DNA of 64,000 nucleotides from BPGX01 sp037447455. Lineage in GTDB: Bacteria > Bacteroidota > Bacteroidia > B-17B0 > Aurantibacillaceae. Both the position numbers and the translations under genes were made by a program. The notes beneath the pieces are model-generated. The model saw only the letters and a program-made list of their open reading frames with translations, made no database searches and was not told where the DNA came from. Each line of letters opens with the position of its first letter. Position 1 is the first letter of the stretch. The stretch covers positions 98,176-162,175 of the forward strand of contig JBBIGQ010000006.1 in the NCBI GenBank assembly GCA_037447455.1, written 5' to 3'. Below, piece by piece: positions 1 to 8,571 of this stretch.

Positions 1-419
1 TACATATGATTGCCTGTGATATTGTAATAGGTTCCTACATTCATCCAGCTACGGTAGCCACCACCTCCTGTGCTACCTAAATGCAAATATGTGGAAGCGG
101 CAGGAAAGGTAGTACCTATACCTATCCTTGGTTCATTGGTGGCAGGGTTAGAGCCAATAAACATTCTTTGGTTAGCACCTTCGGTATTAAAAATTATTCT
201 ATTGGAAGCGGACTGTATTTGTACCCAATTAGTCGCTGGTAAAATACCAATATGGAATCGTAATGTTTGAGCCGTGGCTGAAGTACCGGTAAAAAATTGC
301 CAGTAATTAGCCGTATTTTGATTCCCATCGGTTCTAAATAGTAAGCCATCGGTGGCAAGGTTGGGGGCTAATAAAAGCTGATTGACGTGTAGTTTGGCCT
401 GGATGGAGGTGGCATAATA
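1..419 (-). pseudogene. Headless fragment of a secreted surface protein (runs off left edge)
   Basis: On the minus strand an open frame runs from position 419 to the window edge without a stop. It reads QAKLHVNQLLLAPNLATDG, then TDGNQNTANYW, IGSNPATNEPRIGIGT and STYLHLGSTGGG. This style is common in Bacteroidota secreted fibre-like proteins that describe repeated 'IGIGT' segments. An in-frame TGA lies at 420-422, only three codons before readable homology-like text. There is no ATG, GTG or TTG start and no signal peptide in frame. The pssA stop codon is just 24 bases upstream. I infer a gene that lost its 5' end or suffered a frameshift. A hydrophobic stretch (SLFFVTLIL) exists in another frame just upstream and could be the remains of a signal peptide. 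The rest of the gene lies outside the window, so function cannot be assigned. Confidence 0.6.
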
Positions 420-445
420 TCAATGTTACAAAAAATAAAGAAATG

Positions 446-1180
446 TTACAAAATAATATAATACCAAATTATTGACCAAAGTAAATACCAGAGCATTATC
501 CAAAAAACACTCATTGGACCTAACAAAGCAATAAGTAAAATGCTTCCTGCAATAAAAATAATTTGGTGTTTTATCTCACTAAATTTGAATTTTGGAGATT
601 TAAGCGAAAGTAAATGAATAGGGAGTATTAATAATAATGAAGATATTACAGCCCAGATTCTTAGTAATTTATTAGAATAAAGAATGTTTGAAAAAAAGAT
701 ACTATTCCATTTGAGAAAGAAATTGTGTTCACTGATTTCAGGATTTTCATATATTAAAAATATGAGCAACGATAACGTTAACAAAGTATTGGCAGGTGTG
801 GGAAGTCCAATGAAATGATAAGTTTGCCTTGAATCATAGTTGAATTTAGCAAGCCGTAAAGCCGAAAAAATTACCACACTAAAACATAAATAATTCCAGT
901 ATGAATGTTCTTGTTGTTCTGCCAGATGAAACAAAATATACGAAGGTGCTAATCCAAAAGAAATTAAATCTGCTAAACTGTCTAAGTCCTTTCCGATAAG
1001 CGATTGAGCTTTTAATACCCGTGCCATCAGCCCATCCAAAAAATCTGCAATTAAACTTAATACGACAAATAAAATCGTCTTCGTATATTGTTCTTTGAAT
1101 AACTCCACGATAGCACAGCTTCCAAAAAACAAATTGAGAAGTGTAATAAAATTAGGCAACCAGAAAAAGTAACGGCGCAT
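446..1180 (-). CDS. pssA: CDP-diacylglycerol--serine O-phosphatidyltransferase
   Basis: This integral membrane enzyme makes phosphatidylserine from CDP-diacylglycerol and serine, the precursor of phosphatidylethanolamine. The 244-residue protein carries the complete CDP-alcohol phosphatidyltransferase signature DGxxARx8Gx3Dx3D at residues 49-71 (DGLMAR ... GKDLDSLAD). Several hydrophobic segments fill the rest of the chain. The start ATG is preceded by the stop of the phosphohexomutase gene only 3 bases away, so the two genes are probably cotranscribed. Length and motif fit the bacterial PssA type found in Bacteroidota. I rate the assignment as firm; substrate specificity (serine rather than another alcohol) is inferred from the family. 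Confidence 0.9.
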   Translation of the reverse strand: MRRYFFWLPNFITLLNLFFGSCAIVELFKEQYTKTILFVVLSLIADFLDGLMARVLKAQSLIGKDLDSLADLISFGLAPSYILFHLAEQQEHSYWNYLCFSVVIFSALRLAKFNYDSRQTYHFIGLPTPANTLLTLSLLIFLIYENPEISEHNFFLKWNSIFFSNILYSNKLLRIWAVISSLLLILPIHLLSLKSPKFKFSEIKHQIIFIAGSILLIALLGPMSVFWIMLWYLLWSIIWYYIIL

Positions 1181-1183
1181 GTA

Positions 1184-2596
1184 TTAAGAGTTTAGTACAA
1201 TTTCTTTCACTGTATCCAGTAATTGTATGACTTGTTCGTGAGTACTGCTTTCACCATAAATTCTGAGTAGGGGTTCTGTTCCGCTGGCACGAAGCATTAT
1301 CCATTGTTCATCATTTAGAAAATATTTGTAACCATCCAAAGTATCCACACCTAAAACTTTATATTTTCCAAAAGAAGAATATTTGTTATCCTTACAATTT
1401 TGAATAATTCTTTGTTTCAAACTTTCCTCAATATGTAAATCATATCTGTAATAAGCAAATCGGCCGATTATCTTGTAAACATCTTCAATTAATTCTTCCA
1501 GCGTTTTTTTATTTTTAGCCATGTATTCCCATATTGTAAGTCCCATCCAGATGCCGTCTCTTTCGGGAATATGTCCTTTAATGGCAATGCCTCCACTTTC
1601 TTCACCGCCTAATAAAACATCGTCAGAAATCATGTATCCGGCAATGTGTTTAAATCCAATAGGTACCGTAATCATTTCCAATCCTAAGTGTTTGGCTAAC
1701 TTATGCACTCTTGGAGTGGTGGAAGTAGCGGTAACAATTTTTCCTTTTAGTTTTTTAACTTCGGCAAGATATTTAATGAGCAATAAAATAATGTGATGTG
1801 AGTCCACAAAATTACCTTTGCTATCAAATAGTCCTATTCTGTCTGCATCTCCATCGGTACAAAGGCCGCAATTTATTTTCCCGTGTTGTTGAATAAATTT
1901 TTGAAAGGTTTGTAAATTTCTTACGATAGGTTCTGGTGCTTGCCCATAAAACATTGGATTGTGTTGTTTGTGAAGATGAACAATGTAAGGGAACAAACGG
2001 TACATGATATTTTGACCAGCGCCGTACATACTATCATAGGCAAATTTTAATCCTGATTTTTCAATGGCTTTTAGATCAAAATGCTTTACTACATGATGGT
2101 AATAAATATCTTCAAAATTTTGATATTCCAAAAGTCCTTGCTGTTCGGCATTTTCAAGAGAAATTGAGCGATAATCATCATTTATAGTATCCGGAATAAG
2201 TTGTTCTACTTCATTAATTTTATCGGGTAAGAGCGGTCCGCCATAATATCCTTTAAGTTTGTAACCGTTATATTCCGGGGGATTATGACTGGCAGTGATA
2301 ATGATGCCCAGTGATGCCTTATTATTTAATGTTGCCAGAGAGACCATCGGTGTGGAGACAAAATTTTTATCCAAAATGACTTTTATTTGATGCTGAACTA
2401 ACACTTTAGCAATGGTTTGAGTAAATAATTTCCCACCAAATCGACAATCATAGCCCACTACAACAGAGGGATTAGAGAAATTTTTATGCAACCATAATGC
2501 GACGCCTTTTGTCACTCTGGCTACATTTTCAACAGTAAACTCATCTGCTATGATAGCCCGCCATCCATCGGTTCCAAATTTTATTGGAGTAGTCAT
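1184..2596 (-). CDS. Phosphoglucomutase/phosphomannomutase family protein
   Basis: A cytoplasmic alpha-D-phosphohexomutase interconverting hexose 1- and 6-phosphates. From the chosen ATG the protein has 470 residues. The phosphoserine loop TASHNPPEYNG has its serine at about residue 103, the magnesium loop DGDADR is at 248-253, the sugar-binding loop GEESGG is at 331-336, and the phosphate-binding RASGTEP lies near the C-terminus. A TTG seven codons upstream is open, but the ATG fits the FGTDGWR start of the family better and has an A-rich leader. GlmM-like, PGM and PMM activities cannot be told apart from sequence alone. It sits directly upstream of pssA (3 bp gap), which suggests an operon. 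Confidence 0.88.
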   Translation of the reverse strand: MTTPIKFGTDGWRAIIADEFTVENVARVTKGVALWLHKNFSNPSVVVGYDCRFGGKLFTQTIAKVLVQHQIKVILDKNFVSTPMVSLATLNNKASLGIIITASHNPPEYNGYKLKGYYGGPLLPDKINEVEQLIPDTINDDYRSISLENAEQQGLLEYQNFEDIYYHHVVKHFDLKAIEKSGLKFAYDSMYGAGQNIMYRLFPYIVHLHKQHNPMFYGQAPEPIVRNLQTFQKFIQQHGKINCGLCTDGDADRIGLFDSKGNFVDSHHIILLLIKYLAEVKKLKGKIVTATSTTPRVHKLAKHLGLEMITVPIGFKHIAGYMISDDVLLGGEESGGIAIKGHIPERDGIWMGLTIWEYMAKNKKTLEELIEDVYKIIGRFAYYRYDLHIEESLKQRIIQNCKDNKYSSFGKYKVLGVDTLDGYKYFLNDEQWIMLRASGTEPLLRIYGESSTHEQVIQLLDTVKEIVLNS

Positions 2597-2642
2597 AAAC
2601 TTTTCTTTTGTGCTCAAATATAAAGAAACTTAATTATTAGAT

Positions 2643-4163
2643 TTAATGTTTGAAATGCCTGTATCCTGTGAATGCCATGCTGATACCGTATTTATTGCAA
2701 GCGTCAATGCTGTCCTTATCTTTTATAGAACCACCGGGTTGGATAATAGATGTAATTCCCGCAGAATGGGCTAATTCTACACTATCGGGAAATGGAAAGA
2801 ATGCGTCGCTGGCTAGTACAGCCCCCTGTGTATCCAATTTGAAATGACGGGCTTTTTCAATAGCATGACGCACGGCATCTACCCGGGATGTTTGACCGGT
2901 TCCACTACCTATGAGTTGTTTATTTTTCACAATCACAATAGCATTACTTTTCGTGTGTTTTACTATTTTATTAGCAAATAATAAATCACTTATTTTTGTC
3001 TGTGTCGGAGTTTTTTCAGTAACAACTTTTAAATCATCTGGGGTTTCAATTTTTGTGTCTCGTTCTTGTTGAATCACTCCATTCAAAATACTTCTGTAAA
3101 TATATCGCGGAAGTTGTTGAATCTTATTAACTAAAATAATTCTATTAGGTTTGGATTTAAGTATTTCCAATGCTTCTGCGTCATAATTGGGCGCGATGAT
3201 TACTTCAAAAAACAATTTATTGATTTCAACAGCTGTTTGAGTATCAATTGATCTATTTGCAATTAAAATACCACCGAATGCTGAAAGCGGGTCAGAAGAG
3301 AGAGCCGTAATGTAAGCATCATGAATTGTATCTCGACTGGCCACACCACAGGCATTGTTGTGTTTAATAATAGCAAAAGTAGGTTCTTCAAAATCAGAAA
3401 TAAGTTGAACAGCGGCTTCTATATCCAGAAGGTTGTTGTATGAGATTTCTTTACCGTTTAATTTTTCTAATGGAGATTCTAAATTACCAAAATACCATGC
3501 TTTTTGATGGGGGTTTTCTCCATAACGGAGGATTTGAGTGTTTAAATAACTTTCTTTAAAATAGGGAAGTTGATAGAATTGATTAAAATAATGAAAAATC
3601 ATTGTATCGTAATGAGAAGAGATGGCAAAAGCATAGCTAGCAAATTTTTTTCTGTCTTGAAGATGGGTGATGCCCTGTTGATTTTCAAGTAATTCTAAAA
3701 ATTCCCTATAATATCTTTTGTCGGGTACAACGATAGTGTCATTAAAGTTTTTCGCTGCTGCTCTGATGAGAGCAATACCGCCAATGTCAATTTTTTCAAT
3801 GATAGTGGTCTCATCTGTTGTAGATTGTACCGTTTCTTCAAAAGGATATAAATCTACAATGACACAATCCATGAGGGGTATTTGATGTTCGTTTACTTGT
3901 TGAATGTCGGTTTTGTTTTGTCTTCTGGCGAGTATTCCACCAAAAATTTTTGGATGTAAAGTTTTTACACGACCAGCTAAAATTTCTGGGAAATGAGTAA
4001 TGCTATCTACTGATGTGACTGGTATTCCAAGTTTTTTGATAAAATCATACGTTCCGCCGGTAGAAATAATTTTTACATTTTGTTGATATAGTTTTTTGAC
4101 GATAGGTTCGAGACCATCTTTATTAAATACTGAGATAAGAGCGGATTGAATTTTGCGTTGCAT
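2643..4163 (-). CDS. purH: Bifunctional AICAR formyltransferase / IMP cyclohydrolase
   Basis: Catalyses the last two steps of de novo IMP synthesis. The N-terminal MGS-like cyclohydrolase domain shows ISTGGTYDFI (about 33-42) and GRVKTLHPKIFGGIL (about 64-78). The C-terminal transformylase domain has RYGENPHQ (213-220) and the catalytic Lys-His pair in KHNNACG (267-273). The length of 506 residues is normal for PurH. The usual KHxNPCG has Ala for Pro here, a variant I believe is common in this phylum. The gene reads in the same direction as the phosphohexomutase 46 bp downstream. PurN, another folate-dependent enzyme of this pathway, lies far away at 60.4 kb, so the pathway is dispersed. Confidence 0.95.
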   Translation of the reverse strand: MQRKIQSALISVFNKDGLEPIVKKLYQQNVKIISTGGTYDFIKKLGIPVTSVDSITHFPEILAGRVKTLHPKIFGGILARRQNKTDIQQVNEHQIPLMDCVIVDLYPFEETVQSTTDETTIIEKIDIGGIALIRAAAKNFNDTIVVPDKRYYREFLELLENQQGITHLQDRKKFASYAFAISSHYDTMIFHYFNQFYQLPYFKESYLNTQILRYGENPHQKAWYFGNLESPLEKLNGKEISYNNLLDIEAAVQLISDFEEPTFAIIKHNNACGVASRDTIHDAYITALSSDPLSAFGGILIANRSIDTQTAVEINKLFFEVIIAPNYDAEALEILKSKPNRIILVNKIQQLPRYIYRSILNGVIQQERDTKIETPDDLKVVTEKTPTQTKISDLLFANKIVKHTKSNAIVIVKNKQLIGSGTGQTSRVDAVRHAIEKARHFKLDTQGAVLASDAFFPFPDSVELAHSAGITSIIQPGGSIKDKDSIDACNKYGISMAFTGYRHFKH

Positions 4164-4303
4164 ACTGATTGGAATTGTATTGATTAATAAATACTTTGAA
4201 ACTTAATTAAATTTTATCATTATTAATTTTTGTTTATTAAAATGCACATTGATAAAATTTCAAGGACGATTTGAAAAAACTTGAATAGAAACTTTTAATG
4301 AAG

Positions 4304-4378
4304 GGAGGATGATGGGACTCGAACCCACGACCTTCAGAGCCACAATCTGACGCTCTAACCAACTGAGCTACACCCTCC
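4304..4378 (-). tRNA. tRNA-His (GTG)
   Basis: A cloverleaf folds on the minus strand. The acceptor GAGGGTG pairs with CATCCTC, the D-stem is GCTC/GAGC, the anticodon stem TCAGA/TCTGA encloses loop TTGTGGC (anticodon GTG), and the T-arm is GTGGG/CCCAT. An extra G at position -1 sits opposite C73, the identity element of tRNA-His. No CCA is encoded. A TACTTTTG promoter box lies 15 bases upstream. Confidence 0.95.
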
Positions 4379-4392
4379 GTAAAAAAACGCTG

Positions 4393-4423
4393 CAAAAGTA
4401 GAATAAACTATAATTTTTTGCAA
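4393..4423 (-). promoter_or_regulatory. Bacteroidota-type promoter of tRNA-His
   Basis: On the minus strand a perfect TAnnTTTG -7 box (TACTTTTG, 4393-4400) lies 15 bases before the tRNA. A TTG (-33 element) is at 4421-4423 with a 20-base spacer. The consensus is established for Bacteroides sigma factor; the start site itself is inferred. Confidence 0.5.
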
Positions 4424-4430
4424 GAGTATT

Positions 4431-6053
4431 TTAAGAAACAATAGAATTTTCAATTACAGGTCCAGCAGAAATTATTTCCAGACTTGCTAAATCTTCAAAT
4501 TCTTTAAAGTTTTCAATGAATTTTTTCGATAATTCCAATGCTGTTTGATCATATTCTTGGGCGTTATCCCATGATGCTTTGGGGTTGAGCACATTGTAAG
4601 AAATGTCTCTACATGTTTTGGGAAATTCTAGATTAAAGAAAGGTATTTTTTCGTATTCTACACGGTCCAGTTCTCCATTCAATACCGCATGGATCATGGC
4701 TCGTGTATAAGAAAGTTGCATTCGTTTACTTTTTTTCACACCACCGGCAATCCATCCAGTATTAATGAGCCACACATTAATTTTATCCGATTGCAATTTT
4801 TCACCTAATAACTGAGCGTATTTTGCGGGATGTAATGGCAAGAATGCTTTTCCAAAACAAGCGGAAAAGGTCGTAGTGGGTTCTGTAATTCCCATTTCTG
4901 TACCAGCAACTTTTGCAGTATATCCAGAAATGAAGTAATACATAGCTTGAGGAATAGTTAACCTGGAAATGGGTGGAAAAATTCCATACGCATCACAGGT
5001 TAAAAAGAAGATATTTTTAGGTGCATTTCCAATTGCGGGGGATACAGCATTTTCAATATAATGAGCAGGATAACTTACTCTCGTATTTTCTGTAACAGTA
5101 ATATCTTTGTAATTAACAGTGGAAGTGTCAGGATAGAATCTGGTGTTTTCTAACAAAGCACCAAATTTTATAGCGTTGAAAATTTGAGGTTCGTTTTCTT
5201 TGGAAAGATTCACACACTTGGCATAACATCCGCCTTCAAAGTTAAAAATTATATCTTTGCTCCATCCGTGTTCATCATCGCCAATGAGCTTTCTTTGAGG
5301 GTCTGAAGAAAGCGTAGTTTTTCCTGTACCGGACAAACCGAAAAATATAGCAGTATCGCCATTTTTACCGATATTGGCTGAACAGTGCATGGAAAGTACA
5401 TTTTTTTCTTCCGGAAGTAAATAATTTAAGATTGTGAATACAGATTTTTTAATTTCACCTGTATATCCTGTTCCACCAATGAGAATGATTTTTTGGGTAA
5501 AGTTGATAATAGCAAAATTATGTTGTCTGGTCCTATCTTCCTTTGGGTTAGCACGGAAACCAGGTGTATTAATGATGAGCCAATCGTGTTTGAAGTTTTG
5601 AATTTCTTCTTTTGTTGGTCTTAAAAATAAATTGTAACTAAACAAATTTGCCCAAGGGGTTTCGGTAATTACTCTCAAATTTAATCGATAGTCCGGATGT
5701 GCACAGGCGTAAGCGTCTCTGATAAATACATCTTTTCCTTCAAAATAGTTTAAAACTTTTTGATGTAATCTATCAAACTTCTCTGGATCAAAAGGGATAT
5801 TAATATCGCCCCACCAAATAGTATTTTCTGTTATTGAATCTTTCACGATAAATTTATCTTTGGGAGAACGACCTGTAAATTCGCCAGTATCTACCATCAA
5901 TGCACCGGTATCTGTTAGCACGGCTTGCTGACGGATCAAACTTTCTGTGACCAAATGGGGAACGTCTAAGTTCCAGTAAGCCGTTTTGTAATTCTTTAAA
6001 CCTATTTCGTTTAATGTATTGTCACTTGAACGAAGTCCAATCTGTTGGTTCAT
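4431..6053 (-). CDS. pckA: Phosphoenolpyruvate carboxykinase (ATP)
   Basis: Interconverts oxaloacetate and phosphoenolpyruvate with ATP, in gluconeogenesis or, in many Bacteroidota, anaplerotic CO2 fixation. The 540-residue protein has the phosphate-contacting GRSPKDKF (61-68), the kinase-1 P-loop GLSGTGKTTL (239-248) and the kinase-2 metal loop LIGDDEHGW (256-264). An open TTG nine codons earlier was rejected because the ATG at 6053 is followed directly by normal family sequence and gives the usual length. It is transcribed on the minus strand behind the amidase gene (57 bp gap). Confidence in the ATP-dependent type is high because of the P-loop form and length (GTP-type enzymes are about 600 residues). 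Confidence 0.96.
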   Translation of the reverse strand: MNQQIGLRSSDNTLNEIGLKNYKTAYWNLDVPHLVTESLIRQQAVLTDTGALMVDTGEFTGRSPKDKFIVKDSITENTIWWGDINIPFDPEKFDRLHQKVLNYFEGKDVFIRDAYACAHPDYRLNLRVITETPWANLFSYNLFLRPTKEEIQNFKHDWLIINTPGFRANPKEDRTRQHNFAIINFTQKIILIGGTGYTGEIKKSVFTILNYLLPEEKNVLSMHCSANIGKNGDTAIFFGLSGTGKTTLSSDPQRKLIGDDEHGWSKDIIFNFEGGCYAKCVNLSKENEPQIFNAIKFGALLENTRFYPDTSTVNYKDITVTENTRVSYPAHYIENAVSPAIGNAPKNIFFLTCDAYGIFPPISRLTIPQAMYYFISGYTAKVAGTEMGITEPTTTFSACFGKAFLPLHPAKYAQLLGEKLQSDKINVWLINTGWIAGGVKKSKRMQLSYTRAMIHAVLNGELDRVEYEKIPFFNLEFPKTCRDISYNVLNPKASWDNAQEYDQTALELSKKFIENFKEFEDLASLEIISAGPVIENSIVS

Positions 6054-6110
6054 TTTTAAAAATTTGAGGCGAATGTACAAAATAATTTAGTAGTAATGGT
6101 AATGATAACA

Positions 6111-6887
6111 TTAAGAAATGATTTTAAAGTTATCAGCGTCTAAGTGGGCTGGAAACTTTTGGCGAAATTCTTCTAATAGTGATTTGTTTAGTTCAACGTA
6201 AGCAACGCCGTTTTGACTAGCCAAATTGCATAATATTTCTCCTTTAAAGTTTATGGCCATACTTTGTCCGTTGTATTCTTTTTGTGTGCCGTCGGTGCCG
6301 ATTCTGTTGACACCAATACAATATGAAAGGTTTTCAATAGCCCGTGCAAAAAGTAGTTTTTTCCAAGCATCAATTCTCACAGCGGGCCAATTGGCAACGT
6401 AAATCAACACATCGTATTCGTATTTTGTGCCAAATTGATTTCTACTCCAAACTGGGAAGCGCAGATCGTAACATATCAGCGGCAAAAAACGAAAACCTTT
6501 GTATTCACATATTATTTTGTGTTGACCGGGGGAATAGTGTTGATCTTCTTCGGCCATTCTGAATAAATGCCTTTTATGATAAAATTGAAAGTTTCCATCC
6601 GGATAAGCCCATATTAAGGTATTATAATAGTGAGAATGTTCTTTGGTAATAATACTACCAACGAGACAAGAATGTTTAGAAGCAGCTTTTTGCAACATCC
6701 ATTGGGTAGTAAAGCCATCAATCGGTTCAGCAAGTACATTACTGTTCATTGTAAAGCTGGTAGTAAACATTTCTGGTAAAATGTAAACATCAGCGGGCTG
6801 AGAATTATCAATGATTTCTGAAAAATGTTGGATGTTTTTTTCTTTATTTTCCCAGTGTAGATGAGTTTGGATTAAAGCCAGTTTCAT
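6111..6887 (-). CDS. Carbon-nitrogen hydrolase, omega-amidase-like (YafV/Nit2 type)
   Basis: A cytoplasmic nitrilase-superfamily amidase of 258 residues. The catalytic triad is readable as Glu39 (LPEMF), Lys105 (YHKRHLF) and Cys139 (ICYDLRFP). These flanking sequences are typical of the omega-amidase branch that cleaves alpha-keto acid monoamides such as 2-oxoglutaramate. The protein has no signal peptide and starts directly with the first beta-strand of the fold (MKLALIQ). A TATATTTG box ends 9 bases before the ATG, so the mRNA leader should be extremely short. The exact substrate is inferred from family resemblance; other nitrilase branches are less likely. Confidence 0.85.
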   Translation of the reverse strand: MKLALIQTHLHWENKEKNIQHFSEIIDNSQPADVYILPEMFTTSFTMNSNVLAEPIDGFTTQWMLQKAASKHSCLVGSIITKEHSHYYNTLIWAYPDGNFQFYHKRHLFRMAEEDQHYSPGQHKIICEYKGFRFLPLICYDLRFPVWSRNQFGTKYEYDVLIYVANWPAVRIDAWKKLLFARAIENLSYCIGVNRIGTDGTQKEYNGQSMAINFKGEILCNLASQNGVAYVELNKSLLEEFRQKFPAHLDADNFKIIS

Positions 6888-6895
6888 TTTTTTGA

Positions 6896-6903
6896 CAAAT
6901 ATA
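6896..6903 (-). promoter_or_regulatory. -7 promoter box before the amidase gene
   Basis: TATATTTG on the minus strand, a perfect TAnnTTTG match, begins 9 bases upstream of the ATG at 6887. No good -33 TTTG was seen at the expected distance. A start site about 6-8 bases downstream would leave almost no 5' leader. Confidence 0.4.
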
Positions 6904-7031
6904 GTTTTTAATAAGTTTATCTTTTGAAGAAAGTTTTTCGTGATATTTTAGATGAAGATGAGAAATAGGTAAATTGATAAATAATGATGAGAGTTTTTTT
7001 ACAAATTTCACATAGAAAAATTTATTTTAAA

Positions 7032-7064
7032 TTTGGAAAGTTGAAAATATATTATCTATATTTG
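7032..7064 (+). promoter_or_regulatory. Promoter of tRNA-Glu (TTTG-N21-TATATTTG)
   Basis: TTTG at 7032-7035, a 21-base spacer and TATATTTG at 7057-7064. Both elements match the Bacteroidota housekeeping consensus. The tRNA begins 18 bases downstream of the -7 box. Confidence 0.6.
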
Positions 7065-7081
7065 CGGCTCCAAAGTCAAAT

Positions 7082-7153
7082 GGCCCGTTCGTCTAGGGGT
7101 TAGGACGCATCCCTTTCACGGATGAAACACGGGTTCGATTCCCGTACGGGCTA
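7082..7153 (+). tRNA. tRNA-Glu (TTC)
   Basis: Acceptor GGCCCGT pairs with ACGGGCT (G1-U72 wobble). The D-arm is GTCTAGGGGTTAGGAC, the anticodon loop CTTTCAC gives anticodon TTC, and the T-arm is CGGGTTCGATTCCCG. No CCA is encoded in full. The gene stands alone between a clear promoter and a terminator hairpin. Confidence 0.96.
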
Positions 7154-7157
7154 CTCG

Positions 7158-7189
7158 ACCTTCCTGTAATAGGAAGGTTTTGTTTTTTT
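7158..7189 (+). terminator. Intrinsic terminator of tRNA-Glu
   Basis: Perfect 8-bp stem ACCTTCCT / AGGAAGGT (7158-7165 with 7171-7178), loop of five, followed by TTTGTTTTTTT. The tRNA-Glu is therefore probably a single-gene transcript. Confidence 0.8.
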
Positions 7190-7314
7190 AAATCCTATTA
7201 TTTAATAAAAAGATATTATAGAATCGTTCGTTTTGTTTAGAGCAAAAATGATTCTAAACTTATTTGGTACGAAGGTGTTTGGGTAAATGGTGGTGAGTTA
7301 TATTGTCAGAACTA

Positions 7315-8068
7315 TCAAGAGCCGTTGTACATTTCTTGCTGTCTTCGAATTTCATAAAGGATAATGCCGGTAGCAACGGATACATTTAAGGAATCTAATG
7401 TGGAGGACATTGGAATTTTGACTTCGTTATCGCAGAGTTTTAGATATTCTTTTCGTATTCCGTTGTGTTCGGATCCGAGGATGAGAACGGTTGGGCGGTT
7501 GTAATGTATTTCATAGATACGTTTACTTGTTTTTTCGTGGCAGGCAATGATTTGAAATCCTTTTGCTTTGAATTCGGTGAGGAGTTGCGTGATGTTTTGT
7601 TCTTTGCAAACCGGAATTTTCAATAATGCACCGGCGGATGCTTTGATGGCATCTGAGTTAATAGAAGCGGTATCTTTAGAAGGAATTATTAAGGCGTCTA
7701 CGCCCATAGCATAAGCACTGCGGGCAATGGCGCCAAAATTTCTGACGTCGGTGATACGGTCTAAAAAAAGCAGTAAACGATTATCTGAACGATTGAGAAG
7801 GTCTTTTGTTGAGGTGTAAGGTATGTGAATGAGATGTGCCAGAATACCTTGATGGTTTTTGCCTTTGGCCAGTTTCTCAATTTTTTCAGATGGGACGTAT
7901 TGTACAGAAATTCTGTGTTCTCTTGCTTTGTTTAAGAGGTAACTTAAGGTACGGTGTTTTTTTTTCGTCTACCAAGATCTTTTCAATGCGATGGATGTTG
8001 GCAGTGTCTTTCAATAACTCTTCTACAGAGCGAGTGCCGTACACCATTTCTTCGGATAATGTTTTCAT
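7315..8068 (-). pseudogene. rlmB: RlmB-type 23S rRNA 2'-O-ribose methyltransferase, split by a one-base frameshift
   Basis: A SpoU/TrmH (SPOUT) methyltransferase that would methylate a guanosine ribose in 23S rRNA. The first frame gives MKTLSEEMVYGTRSVEELL to VDEKK. After the A9 run on the coding strand (7957-7965) it goes out of frame. Reading the run as A8 restores HRTLSYLLNKAREHRISVQYV and continues to the end as a normal protein of about 250 residues. All three SPOUT motifs are intact downstream: NFGAIARSA, LILGSEHNGI and IPMSSTLDSLNVSVATGI. A single base in a homopolymer separates the halves, so sequencing error, recent mutation or slippage are all possible. The upstream DinB-like gene ends 4 bases before the ATG. 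Confidence 0.85.
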
Positions 8069-8072
8069 GAAT

Positions 8073-8537
8073 TTAATAGTCAATTAAACTAAACTGTTTT
8101 AGATGATGGCGGGCGTGTTTATATAGCAGATGTAACCATTCTTCGTAATTCAAATCGCCGAAAAACGGATTTTGGACTACTTTGCCGGGATTAGTTTTGT
8201 GAAAATCAATAAAATTTTTCAGTTCATTTTCTAATTCAAGAACGGCATCGTTGATAGTTTTGTTTCGGAGTGGTGGGGGTATATCGTTCATGTAAGGATT
8301 GGGCGTGTTTTCTTTGAAAGGTTTATCGCTCAATATAAAACTTTTTGCTTTTGGGAGATGGTCTGGTGTTGTGTAAAGTGGGAACTTTATTCTTTCCCAA
8401 CCAATACCAACAGAATCGGTCATGTGTTCTATCATTCCTTGTGCAGAGAGTTTTCCCCACCTTGGTGACTCATTGCCTTTTAATTGTTTTAGTAGAATAA
8501 TGAATTCATTAATCAAAAAATGTTCCTTTGTGTTCAT
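8073..8537 (-). CDS. DinB-superfamily protein (DUF1569-like)
   Basis: A small cytoplasmic protein of 154 residues, mostly alpha-helical by composition. Histidines occur where DinB-fold proteins bind metal: one in an early helix (IEHMTDS, about residue 37) and a C-terminal HLLYKHARHHLKQF segment (about 136-149). The C-terminal 'HARHHLKQ' pattern is characteristic of the DinB/DUF1569 group. The biochemical role is unknown; some relatives are thiol-dependent metalloenzymes. It ends just before the ATG of the rlmB gene and is likely cotranscribed with it. Confidence 0.65.
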   Translation of the reverse strand: MNTKEHFLINEFIILLKQLKGNESPRWGKLSAQGMIEHMTDSVGIGWERIKFPLYTTPDHLPKAKSFILSDKPFKENTPNPYMNDIPPPLRNKTINDAVLELENELKNFIDFHKTNPGKVVQNPFFGDLNYEEWLHLLYKHARHHLKQFSLIDY

Positions 8538-8571
8538 AGGATGTTTAGGGCTTTAGAAAAAAGTAAACCAC

